Below, piece by piece: positions 1 to 6,962 of a stretch of DNA of 37,417 nt (position 1 is the stretch's first letter; the number at the start of each line of letters is the position of its first letter). The position numbers were made by a program, and so were the translations under genes. This stretch comes from JBCCAG01 sp050331115 (GTDB lineage Bacteria; Cyanobacteriota; Cyanobacteriia; CAKZMO01). The DNA is taken from positions 1 to 37,417 of the forward strand of contig JBHJHD010000148.1 of NCBI GenBank assembly GCA_050331115.1, written 5' to 3'. The notes under the pieces were generated by a model. The model did not search any database. It was not told the DNA's origin and saw nothing but the letters and a program-made list of their open reading frames with translations.

Positions 1-54
1 AGTCCGGCAGGACCCTGCCAGGGCTGTAGCCATTACGAACCGCGGGACGCCTAG
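1..54 (+). pseudogene. 3' end of a second DUF6464-type gene copy, cut by window edge
   Basis: Reading frame 1 encodes the last 17 residues and TAG stop of a protein whose tail (ending YEPRDA) is identical to the gene at 322-681 on the other strand. Only the tail is inside the window, so it cannot be said whether a full gene continues to the left. Its stop lies three bases from the convergent stop of the fmt fragment, which is the kind of tight tail-to-tail spacing expected of a native arrangement. Confidence 0.6.
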
Positions 55-57
55 ACC

Positions 58-321
58 CTAAACCAGCACCGTTCCCGCCGCGAGTCGATTCCCGTTAACG
101 AAGTCCCAGCCCGACTGCGATCGCTTCCCGGCCTGCTGCACCTGCTGCAGTAAAAGGGGTCCATCCCCGGTTTGTATTACCGGCCCCTGAGCCTTAATCA
201 CATCGATCACCGTGCCGGGGGCCAGCGGAGCCTCGGCGGGGGGAGACCACGCTTCGGCAAGCTCAGCGGACTTGGCAAGCTCAGCATGATTCAGCGGCAG
301 GGTGCGAAATACCTTTAGGGC
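58..321 (-). pseudogene. fmt: C-terminal fragment of methionyl-tRNA formyltransferase
   Basis: The minus strand encodes 87 residues ending in TAG with the typical Fmt C-terminal domain pattern: a PGTVIDVIKAQGPVIQTGDG-like stretch, then LLLQQVQAAGKR, SGWDFVNGNRL and a short tail. Fmt formylates Met-tRNA(fMet) for translation initiation, and this C-terminal OB-like domain binds tRNA. The catalytic N-terminal domain (about 220 residues) is missing: the frame runs directly into the TAG of the DUF6464 gene at 322-324. No start codon belongs to it here. It is either a duplicated fragment or the result of a chimeric junction, with the intact gene elsewhere. Confidence 0.85.
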
Positions 322-681
322 CTAGGCGTCCCGCGGTTCGTAATGGCTACAGCCCTGGCAGGGTCCTGCCGGACTGACGGCGCAGCGCATGAGTTCGGAG
401 CGGGCGTTATAGCGGCAGGTGACGTCGCCGAGTACCCAGCGATCGCCTATCTGGGTGCGATCGCTTGCTGGAGCGGTCTGCACATACAGCACAATTCGGT
501 GGAGCTGATAGCGACCCGCCCGGAAGCGGTAGCGATGTCGGCGCTCTAGTATGGTGTAGGTCTGACCATCGAGAACTAGGGTTGCGCCGGGCTGTGAATG
601 GTTGGGTAGGGGCAGGGTGTCAATGCGTTTGCAAGAGTCGCCCAAGACGACTTCTGTGGTAAGTAGGGGGTTGGGCTCCAT
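322..681 (-). CDS. DUF6464 family protein
   Basis: A 119-residue soluble protein. The C-terminal third carries the pattern GDVTCRYNARSELMRCAV followed by GPCQGCSHYE, with four cysteines and a histidine that could bind a metal. I recognise this as the cyanobacterial DUF6464 type, of unknown function. The N-terminal part (TTEVVLGDS, LVLDGQTYTILERRHRYRF, YQLHRIVLYVQ) looks like a small beta-rich domain. The start is the first ATG of the frame; no clear Shine-Dalgarno sequence precedes it. The gene ends inside an inverted repeat and is followed in the same direction by a truncated fmt end, which is unlikely to be its original neighbour. Confidence 0.75.
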   Translation of the reverse strand: MEPNPLLTTEVVLGDSCKRIDTLPLPNHSQPGATLVLDGQTYTILERRHRYRFRAGRYQLHRIVLYVQTAPASDRTQIGDRWVLGDVTCRYNARSELMRCAVSPAGPCQGCSHYEPRDA

Positions 682-845
682 GGGCGTTGACGAACTGAGC
701 TAGGACCGTTTTGGCGCTTTCGCCCTCTACGATAGCATCGACGCTGCTTGAGGTCGGTGCAGGCGTACTGCATTGAACTTCGAGACTGCGCTGGTTTTCT
801 TGATGACGTCAGATGGTAGGGGACGTCGCGACACACCCCAAGCAA

Positions 846-1088
846 TTACTCATGCTCTTGATTCCCATCACTATCGAGCAGATCTGTCGCTTTGCTGCCC
901 ATCAAGCCGAAGATGGCCCCGATGCCGAGCTGCCAGGTGCTCGTGGTGTTCTCAAAGATGCGGTTTTGATGAGGAGATAGCTCGGGCTTAGACGCCAGCC
1001 AGAGGGAGGTGCCGCCCGATAGCAGGGTAAGGAATAGGGCGGTGAAGAAAACCAGGCGGAAGGCGGGGGTGATTTTGACGGGGTTCAT
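846..1088 (-). CDS. small membrane protein with two predicted helices
   Basis: An 80-residue protein starting MNPVKITPAF. Helix 1 spans about residues 11-32 (RLVFFTALFLTLLSGGTSLW) and a shorter hydrophobic segment about 52-66 contains LGIGAIFGLMGSKA; the tail is acidic. I chose the ATG at 1088 over an upstream in-frame start because GAGG lies eight bases before it and the extra upstream residues look non-coding. It is divergent from the NACHT gene at 1259 across a 170-bp spacer. The TWxxGxGAIxGLxGxKA segment resembles small membrane proteins I recall from many bacteria, but no function is known to me. A role as partner of the NACHT protein is conjecture from position only. Confidence 0.65.
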   Translation of the reverse strand: MNPVKITPAFRLVFFTALFLTLLSGGTSLWLASKPELSPHQNRIFENTTSTWQLGIGAIFGLMGSKATDLLDSDGNQEHE

Positions 1089-1258
1089 GATGTACCTCAA
1101 AACTTGTGTGCTGTGTTTAGGTGCTACATCTACTGTCCCAAGGCAGCTTGAGAGGTACCGACCTGAGTTAGCCTGACTTGGCTGACTTAGGCTGACATCG
1201 TTCTCAATCGTCAGATAAATTAACAGCATGGTCTTTTATCCAGGGGCTAAAATCGCCA

Positions 1259-3031
1259 ATGCAGCCGTTACCGCGTGATTTTCTGACTGACACAGCCCGA
1301 GAATATACGCTCTCGCCGGAGCAGGAAGAGGCATTTGTTGAACTCTACAGCGGTGATGGGGATGAATTTGAAGCTGCAGAGCGGCTAAATCTCTCGCGGA
1401 CGGCGTTAAGAACCCGCATGACTGGGGTTTACAGCAAGTTCAGCATCGGCGGCAAAGGCCCTGGAAAGTTCTATCGGCTCCAGGTGTTTTTGCTAGAGCG
1501 GCATCGGAACACTGGGGAGCCATTGCCAGAAGCCGCCCCGACTGTCGATGTTTCCGCCCTGGTTCAGGACTGTCGCCAAAAGGTTAAACCCCTGCTTCAG
1601 GAGCGCTGCGGCACGATGCGCGTCTTGGATATGGAGCAGCCTATTGGGCTGGGCCAGATTTATACCAGCGTCAACATTTTGAAGAAGCTAACTGGGCGAC
1701 GGCGGCTAGAGCTATCTGACTTTTTAGAGGAGTTTGACCCAGAAGACTCTGAACGGATGGGGTTAGGGGTTGTCAGAGAGCAGCGCGTACCCGGCCTGAA
1801 GGCGATACGGCGGTGTCAAAAGCTCATGGTGCTAGGACGGCCAGGGGCGGGCAAAACGACCTTTCTGAAATATCTAGCAATTACCTGCTGCGACGGAACG
1901 GTGCTTGCCGACCACCTGCCAATCTTTGTGCCATTAAAAGAATTTGCCGAAACCAAAGGCAGGCCAGAGCTGTTGAAATATATTCTCTGGATGTTTGAAG
2001 ACGTCAGCCTAGCTGACTTGTCATTGCTGCTGCAGGAGGGAAAGATCTTTTTTCTGCTGGATGGGCTAGATGAGATGCGGGAAGAGGATGCGGGCAGAGT
2101 GACCCGCGAGATTCAGGGACTGGCTGACAAGCACCCCGGCAATCAGTATGTCGTTACCTGCCGCATTGCCGCGCGAGACTATACATTTCAGCAATTTACT
2201 GAGGTGGAAGTTGCCGACTTTGACGAGAAGCAAATTGCTGATTTTGCCCACAAGTGGTTTCACCTCAAGCATCCAGGACGGGCTGAAAAGTTTGTCGAGC
2301 GGCTTGAAGAAAATAAGCGGATTCAAGAGCTGGCGACGAACCCACTGTTGCTGACGCTACTATGCCTCATCTTTGAGGAGCGGGGAAAGTTCAAAGACAG
2401 CCGAGCCGAGCTTTATGAGGAAGGGATTGAGCTACTGCTGGAGAAATGGGACGATAGCCGAGACATTGAGCGGGAGCAGGTGTATCGGAGGCTGAGGCCG
2501 CAGCGGAAGATGGAGCTGCTCAGCCATATTGCCCTAAGCACGTTCATCAAAAACAAGTATTTTTTCAAGAAAAAGGCGCTAGAGCACCTCATTTCGACCT
2601 ACATTCAAAACCTGCCCGATGTGCAGAACGATCCAGACGGGCTATTGATCAGCAGTGGCAAAGTGCTGAAATCAATTGAGGCGCAGCACGGGCTGCTGAC
2701 TGAGCGGGCACGGGGTATTTACTCCTTCTCGCATCTTACGTTTCAGGAGTATTTCACGGCAAGACAGATTGCCAGCTCGAACTCAGAGGGACCCAATCAG
2801 CACCTCCATGACCTAGTAGCTCATATAACGGAGAAGCGGTGGCGAGAGGTATTTCTGCTGGTACCAGAAATACTGCCCAATGCTAACTCCTTGATGAAAT
2901 TAATGAAAGCGCAGATAGATTCTCTTTTGGCTGGAGACGAAAGGCTTCAGCCAAAAGGCTTCAGGAGTTTCTACGCTGGCTCAGCGCTAAGCAATCGTCA
3001 GTTGATGCGCCGTACAAACCCGCAGCGGTAA
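1259..3031 (+). CDS. NACHT-domain STAND NTPase, C-terminus lost by frameshift
   Basis: The reading frame gives 590 residues. Residues about 14-80 resemble the helix-turn-helix segment found in front of cyanobacterial STAND/effector modules (LSPEQEEAFVELY, then RTRMTGVYSKFSIGGKGPGK). Residues 100-185 contain ERCGTMRVLDMEQPI and ELSDFLEEFD linkers typical of this family. The NACHT domain follows: Walker A GRPGAGKT at 193-200, Walker B FFLLDGLDEM at 264-273, then TCRIAARDY, and the winged-helix motif FSHLTFQEYFTARQI around 493-507. STAND NTPases of this kind sense a trigger, oligomerise and signal; bacterial NACHT proteins include anti-phage members. The last 26 residues are out of frame: the native tail continues in the next frame from 2953. 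No strong ribosome-binding site is visible. Confidence 0.85.
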   Translation: MQPLPRDFLTDTAREYTLSPEQEEAFVELYSGDGDEFEAAERLNLSRTALRTRMTGVYSKFSIGGKGPGKFYRLQVFLLERHRNTGEPLPEAAPTVDVSALVQDCRQKVKPLLQERCGTMRVLDMEQPIGLGQIYTSVNILKKLTGRRRLELSDFLEEFDPEDSERMGLGVVREQRVPGLKAIRRCQKLMVLGRPGAGKTTFLKYLAITCCDGTVLADHLPIFVPLKEFAETKGRPELLKYILWMFEDVSLADLSLLLQEGKIFFLLDGLDEMREEDAGRVTREIQGLADKHPGNQYVVTCRIAARDYTFQQFTEVEVADFDEKQIADFAHKWFHLKHPGRAEKFVERLEENKRIQELATNPLLLTLLCLIFEERGKFKDSRAELYEEGIELLLEKWDDSRDIEREQVYRRLRPQRKMELLSHIALSTFIKNKYFFKKKALEHLISTYIQNLPDVQNDPDGLLISSGKVLKSIEAQHGLLTERARGIYSFSHLTFQEYFTARQIASSNSEGPNQHLHDLVAHITEKRWREVFLLVPEILPNANSLMKLMKAQIDSLLAGDERLQPKGFRSFYAGSALSNRQLMRRTNPQR

Positions 3032-3435
3032 GAGCTTTTTATTTTGACCTCGACCTCGACCTCGACCTCGACCTCGACCTCGACCTCGCCCTCGATCGCT
3101 CTGCTAATCCTGAACTAACAGAAGCATTAAAGACTTTGAAAGAGCAGCTACCTACTTCTTCAGATGAGTTCACCACTTTTCATCAATGATGGATATCAAA
3201 TGGCAAAGCATGGGTAGAGCAACTCAGAGCTGTCATCATTGAGCACCGCAATATCGGCCATGACTGGCAGTTCAGCGAAGGGCAGAAAAAGCGCCTGCAG
3301 CAGTACTATGACGCCAACAAGCTCCTCATCGATTGCCTTAACGGCGACTGCTACGTCACCAACGACGTACGAGCAGAAATTGAGGATACGCTGTTGCTTC
3401 CCATCAGCGAGATCGAGAAGCGCCAGAGCCAGTGA
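2953..3435 (+). pseudogene. displaced C-terminal part of the NACHT gene, with an internal TGA
   Basis: The -1 frame continues the NACHT protein: KRLQEFLRWLSAKQSSVDAP, KPAAVRAFYF, a run of Asp-Leu repeats, ELTEALKTLKEQL, then after a TGA at 3187-3189 AWVEQLRAVIIEHRNIGHDW and a tail ending DTLLLPISEIEKRQSQ. That repeat block and the EHRNIGHDW/LLLPIxEIEKR ending are what I know from intact cyanobacterial relatives. Restoring one A in the A-run at 2953-2956 joins the frames as Gln-Pro-Lys-Arg-Leu. The TGA sits where relatives have Trp. Intact, the gene would end at 3435 with about 725 residues. Confidence 0.85.
3046..3093 (+). repeat. GACCTC hexanucleotide tandem repeat encoding (Asp-Leu)n
   Basis: Seven perfect tandem copies of GACCTC followed by one GCCCTC. 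In the restored NACHT frame they encode repeated Asp-Leu, with the last unit giving Ala-Leu. Such runs are a known feature of this NACHT family, whose C-terminus often shows ALDLALDL-like periodicity. Copy number could change by slippage without altering the frame. Confidence 0.95.
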
Positions 3436-3982
3436 GCTATCGCTGTCCGGCAGCTTTGACTGCAGCGATCGCCCCTCTATCGACAAGACGTGCCGCGCCA
3501 CAACCCTATGCAGTTCTGAACAAGCAAAACCGACGAATACTTGCTGGTTGGAGGCGATCGCCACAGCAAAACCTCCTACCGCTCAAGCGATCGCGATTAC
3601 CGTCAAAGCAAAATCCCTTGCCGCCTATAGCAATAAGGCAACCACTCAAAGGAAGCTAATTACTGCTCCAGTAGAAGCCCTTAGCGCTCAAGCGGCGGCA
3701 GCGAACGCTTTGACAAAACTAAACGCCGTAGAAGCGATCGCCCCTTTACAGTCGCTGCAAGACCTGACTCAGCCTCAGCAACCTCTCCAGGCTGGCGATC
3801 GTCAATGCCAAAACTAGAGCCATCGAAACAAGCGACTGGGTCGAAAATCGAGAGAAGTAGTGGTGCACTGCGATTCCAAGCCCTATCGATCATCTTAGAC
3901 GAAGAATATCCTTATGATAGGCGCGTTCTCCATCGACTAAAATAACGCAGCTTATCGACCAACTGCAGAAATCATAAAGGCC
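3436..3982. other. spacer without a supported gene
   Basis: Several open frames cross this stretch, including an Ala-rich one ending near 3817, but they begin inside the NACHT remnant in a foreign frame and match nothing I recognise. HIP1 octamers are dense here, and their repeated Ala-Ile-Ala translation explains much of the openness. Between about 3845 and 3945 a short frame ends LDEEYPYDRRVLHRLK before a TAA and could be the tail of a lost gene. I cannot support a start for it. Confidence 0.5.
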
Positions 3983-4176
3983 ATGAGACATGCCGGACCC
4001 GACGCCCTAGACACTCTCGAAGATCTGCTCGCCGCCCTGCACGACTATCCGCAGCCAAAGAGAAAAAGCGCGGCACCTTCTACCGCAAATCCAAGGCATT
4101 TCTCCATTTCTACGAAGACCCCGCTGGTCTATTTTCCGATGTGCGAGCGGACGTAGACAGTAGAGTGGCTTGTTAA
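3983..4176 (+). pseudogene. frameshifted small gene (FYRKSKAFLHFYEDPAGLF family)
   Basis: ATG at 3983 is preceded by AAAGG. The frame reads MRHAGPDALDTLEDLLAALH and then, after a lost base in the A-run at 4057-4059, continues in the -1 frame as KEKKRGTFYRKS, KAFLHFYEDPAGLFSDVRAD and a short tail to TAA at 4174-4176. The pattern RKRGTFYRxSxAFLHFxEDPAGLFADV is a small conserved bacterial protein of unknown function as I remember it, usually somewhat longer at the C-terminus. This copy is therefore both frameshifted and probably truncated. Its 5' end and upstream region are partly duplicated at 4878-4963. Confidence 0.7.
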
Positions 4177-4203
4177 AATCTATACGAATAAATTCCAGCT
4201 CAA

Positions 4204-4623
4204 CTAATTCTTGATGTTTGGATTCCAAAATTCCAAAGTTCGGAAGACATTGAAATCCCGAAAATTGTATGTCCAAATAGGACAGCGATATTTCAGTGCC
4301 GTCAACATTACCGTTCCATCTTCTAAAGCTCCCCGCCACTGAGGCAATCCAGTCACCACGACCTGCAATTTACCAAAGCTAGATTTATCCAAAGGCAGCG
4401 GGTATAAGCTAATCTGCATAGCCTTCAACGCGGTTTGAGCTGTATCTGAGCTAGTGCGCTGCAGTAACCATTTATATACTTCAAAAATAATAGGTACTGG
4501 CGTTAATAGCAGCGTCTCTTGTTGAGCCAACTGCTGAAATCCAGTGACACAGTCCTGGTGGAGGTTATCTTTAGCGTAAAATAAGCCAATTAGCGGGCCA
4601 GCATCAAGAACAATCTGCCTCAA
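4204..4623 (-). CDS. PIN-domain ribonuclease toxin (VapC-like)
   Basis: A 139-residue PIN protein. The acidic site residues are visible: D7 in LDAGPLIGLF, E48 in FEVYKWL, D102 in ALEDGTVM and D123 in YNFRDF. VapC-type toxins are Mg-dependent RNases that cut tRNA or rRNA and are held inactive by their antitoxin. The start is TTG at 4623, overlapping the antitoxin stop (TTGA), with GAGG a few bases upstream inside the antitoxin gene; translational coupling is likely. The C-terminus (FRTLEFWNPNIKN) is typical of cyanobacterial PIN toxins. The gene looks intact. Confidence 0.88.
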   Translation of the reverse strand: MRQIVLDAGPLIGLFYAKDNLHQDCVTGFQQLAQQETLLLTPVPIIFEVYKWLLQRTSSDTAQTALKAMQISLYPLPLDKSSFGKLQVVVTGLPQWRGALEDGTVMLTALKYRCPIWTYNFRDFNVFRTLEFWNPNIKN

Positions 4624-4835
4624 TCCTCAAAATCCTCCGCATGCTCTGATGCCCCCCGAGGCGCATTAGGAATAATTCCCGCCAACGTTAGGAGCTGGGA
4701 AGGATCCTTTGGGGTCAGCCTAATTTGTAAAGCCTCATAAATCAATCCGGCTAAAGTTTCCTGTGGATTTTCCTGCAGGTAAGCCTCTAGATCCTTTGCC
4801 ACCTGCTCAGGTAGTTCGATAGTCAATTGAGTCAT
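4620..4835 (-). CDS. antitoxin of the PIN toxin
   Basis: A 71-residue protein starting MTQLTIELPEQVAKDLEAYL, which has the short beta strand plus helix of a ribbon-helix-helix DNA-binding domain at its N-terminus, then a flexible acidic tail (ASEHAEDFED) of the sort that wraps the toxin. I chose the ATG at 4835 rather than the upstream in-frame start because the fold begins there and the extra residues read through the duplicated sequence. TACAAT at 4853-4848 on the minus strand could be a -10 box, which would give a very short leader. RHH antitoxins usually repress their own operon. Confidence 0.82.
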   Translation of the reverse strand: MTQLTIELPEQVAKDLEAYLQENPQETLAGLIYEALQIRLTPKDPSQLLTLAGIIPNAPRGASEHAEDFED

Positions 4836-4925
4836 TGGCCATTCTCTATTGTATGAAGTAGCGTCAGCCTTTCCTTTGACTAAAGTAACGCAGCTCACGG
4901 GCCAACCGCCGAAATCGTAAAGGCC

Positions 4926-5057
4926 ATGAAACACGTCAGATCCAACGCATTGGGGACACTCCAAAAACCGGCGACCACAGCTCCACAATCGGCAGCTTTA
5001 ACACCGATAGCCTATCAGATAGCCTCAACGTATCCCCATCCCACAGTATCACCGTAG
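4926..5057 (+). pseudogene. second, more decayed copy of the small gene's 5' end
   Basis: After AAAGG the frame opens with ATG and reads MKHVRSNALGTLQKPATTAP, matching the start of the pseudogene at 3983 only over its first dozen or so codons, then runs to TAG without resembling the family. The upstream 48 bp match too. It is a relic rather than a functional gene. Confidence 0.5.
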
Positions 5058-5087
5058 CCTCTTCAATCGACGCACCTCCACCGTGCG

Positions 5088-6674
5088 CTAGGCCGCGAGC
5101 TTCGCCATCCAGTCCACCCTACTGCGTACTGCATCCGGTCTAGGCATCTTATCCAGCCGCATCAGCTCCGAAATCGCCGCAATTTCCTTATCTCGGTTAA
5201 TGCCCGCCACCGCCAAAATGCGATCGCCCTTCCGGTAAAAGGCCAGAAACTCTGGGCTGTCGGTACTTTCCGCGTCGCCCTCGATAATCACCTCATCCCA
5301 GCTCTCCACATGGCCCACATAGCGCAGCTTCAGGTTAAACTGCCCCGTCCAGAAAAAGGGCACGCCGCGAAACGGCACCTGCTGCTCCATCATATTGCGA
5401 GCCGCGGCCCGACCGTGCTGGGCGGCGAGCTGCCAGTGCTCGATGCGGACGGCTTCTTCGGTACGCCAATCCGGGAAGGTGGCGATATCGCCAGCAGCGT
5501 AGATCCCCTCGCCCGCCCGCATGTACTCGTCTACCGGCACGCTTTTATCTTTGGGGCTGACCTGGAGGTATTGCAGATAGCCCGTAGTCGGTTCTACGCC
5601 GACGCCGATAACCACTAGGTCTGCGGGGAGACGCTTATCGCTGTCGGTCGTGGCCGCCTCAACGGCTCCGTTTCCGTGGAGCTGGGTCACCTTACCGCCT
5701 AGCTCGAAGGTCACGCCGTGGGACTCGTGCACGCGCTGAAACAGCCGCCCTACTTCTGGACCGAGCAGCTTTTCAAACGGGACTGACTCCGGCGAAACCA
5801 CCGTCACCGCCACCTTCTGCTGGGTCAGGCTGGCGGCGGTCTCCATGCCGATAAAGCTGCTGCCGACGACGACGGCCTGCTTGGCATCTTGGGCGGCCTC
5901 GACGATTGCCTCGGCCTGCTGATGGTTGTGCAGCTTAAAGACCCGGTCTAGATCAGTGCCGTCGATAGGCGGCATTTTGGCGGTGCCGCCCGTGGCCAGC
6001 AGCAGGGCGTCGTAGCCTAGCGTGGTGCCGCCCTCGAAGGTAAGCTGGCGATCCACCGCGTTGACGGCCGTGACCCGCGACCCCGTTTTGAGCTCGATGT
6101 CGTGGGCCTGATAAAACTCACGCGATCGCAGCGGGAGCGCATCTTCCCCGGCCCCTCCCGACAGATATTTTTTGCTGAGCATGGTGCGATCGTAGGGCAG
6201 CTCCGCCTCGGCAGTAATCATTACTAGCCGCCCTTCAAAGCCCGATGCCCGCAGCGTCTCAGCGGCGTTAAGGCCCGCGGCCCCTGCGCCCAAAATCACA
6301 AAGACGCGATCGTCCGCACCAAGGCGACGGCTGGACATAGCGGGCGTTCGCGAGGGGTGGGGATCATCCGGCAGCTCCACCTCAATCTGGTCGCCATTGA
6401 CGGTGACAGGATAGCTGGGCAGGCTGTCGAGCCCCGGCGGACAGAGCTGATCTCCCGTGGTCACGTCGAAGCTGGCGTTGTGCCAGGGGCAGACGACGCG
6501 GCGATCGCAGAGTGCCCCCTGAGCGAGAACCGCACCATTATGGGTACACTTTGCTCCGGTGGCGTAAATCTTGTCGTTCACCTGAGCCAGCAAAATGGGT
6601 GTGCTGCCCGCCTTAACGGTGATCATTTTTCCCGGTTCAAGGTCGCTGGTTTTCGCTACGGTCTGCTTTTTCAT
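5088..6674 (-). CDS. Rieske-FAD pyridine nucleotide oxidoreductase (AIFM3-like)
   Basis: A 528-residue two-part enzyme. Residues 1-105 form a Rieske [2Fe-2S] domain with ligands in CTH (43-45) and CPWH (62-65). A flavin reductase follows: FAD site GAGAAG at 129-134, the LLLATGG region near 224-230, the NAD(P) site GSSFIGMETA at 271-280, and a second FAD motif in IYAAGDIATF. The C-terminal reductase domain contains FFWTGQFNLKLRYVGH. Such fusions pass electrons from NAD(P)H through FAD, with the Rieske centre as partner; the physiological acceptor is unknown. The start is the first ATG and fits the Rieske fold, but no good ribosome-binding site is seen. No signal peptide, so cytosolic. Confidence 0.92.
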   Translation of the reverse strand: MKKQTVAKTSDLEPGKMITVKAGSTPILLAQVNDKIYATGAKCTHNGAVLAQGALCDRRVVCPWHNASFDVTTGDQLCPPGLDSLPSYPVTVNGDQIEVELPDDPHPSRTPAMSSRRLGADDRVFVILGAGAAGLNAAETLRASGFEGRLVMITAEAELPYDRTMLSKKYLSGGAGEDALPLRSREFYQAHDIELKTGSRVTAVNAVDRQLTFEGGTTLGYDALLLATGGTAKMPPIDGTDLDRVFKLHNHQQAEAIVEAAQDAKQAVVVGSSFIGMETAASLTQQKVAVTVVSPESVPFEKLLGPEVGRLFQRVHESHGVTFELGGKVTQLHGNGAVEAATTDSDKRLPADLVVIGVGVEPTTGYLQYLQVSPKDKSVPVDEYMRAGEGIYAAGDIATFPDWRTEEAVRIEHWQLAAQHGRAAARNMMEQQVPFRGVPFFWTGQFNLKLRYVGHVESWDEVIIEGDAESTDSPEFLAFYRKGDRILAVAGINRDKEIAAISELMRLDKMPRPDAVRSRVDWMAKLAA

Positions 6675-6962
6675 GGAGATTTGGGTAAGCGCTACTACAG
6701 GCTAGAGTGATCTGCCACTCTTCTAGTGTGAGGAGGTTGCAGGCGCGCCCCATCTGGCTAAGGGCAGACTCAGCCGACCCATCGCTGATGGCAAGCTGCA
6801 GGCCGGCAACGAAAGCGGGCGATCAAAGCGGGCAATAGAATACGTATCGTAGCGATCGCAATACTGTAGTTTGAGAGAGCAGCGCTGACATGTTGGCCCA
6901 TAAGCAACCCACAGGCGCAGATATGCAGGTTCGGAAAATTCTAACTGACGAAGGGCAGCGAT

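Larger units (their letters stand above)
1..375. repeat. 54-bp perfect inverted repeat with fmt fragment in the loop
   Basis: Bases 1-54 are the exact reverse complement of 322-375. Just inside the arms one base differs (55 versus 321), then seven more bases match (CCCTAAA), then homology ends. The loop carries the end of fmt. A perfect arm that begins at base 1 of the window points to an assembly-graph edge, a fold-back amplification chimera, or a genuine inverted duplication; the sequence alone cannot decide. Confidence 0.85.
3935..4963 (+). repeat. diverged direct repeat flanking the toxin-antitoxin pair
   Basis: Bases 3935-4020 and 4878-4963 align without gaps, with roughly three quarters of positions identical. 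The common core includes taacgcagct, then gaaatc and taaaggccatga, which spans the upstream region, ribosome-binding site and first codons of the small gene at 3983. The VapBC-type pair (4204-4835) lies between the copies. Confidence 0.7.

Noticed and set aside
2945..3031. Programmed -1 frameshifting in the NACHT gene
   Set aside because: The P-site codon cannot re-pair well at this place and a downstream TGA would still end the product, so a lesion or sequencing error is simpler.
3239..3817. 192-codon Ala-rich open frame as a gene
   Set aside because: It begins inside the NACHT tail in a foreign frame, has no binding site and owes its openness partly to HIP1 octamers.
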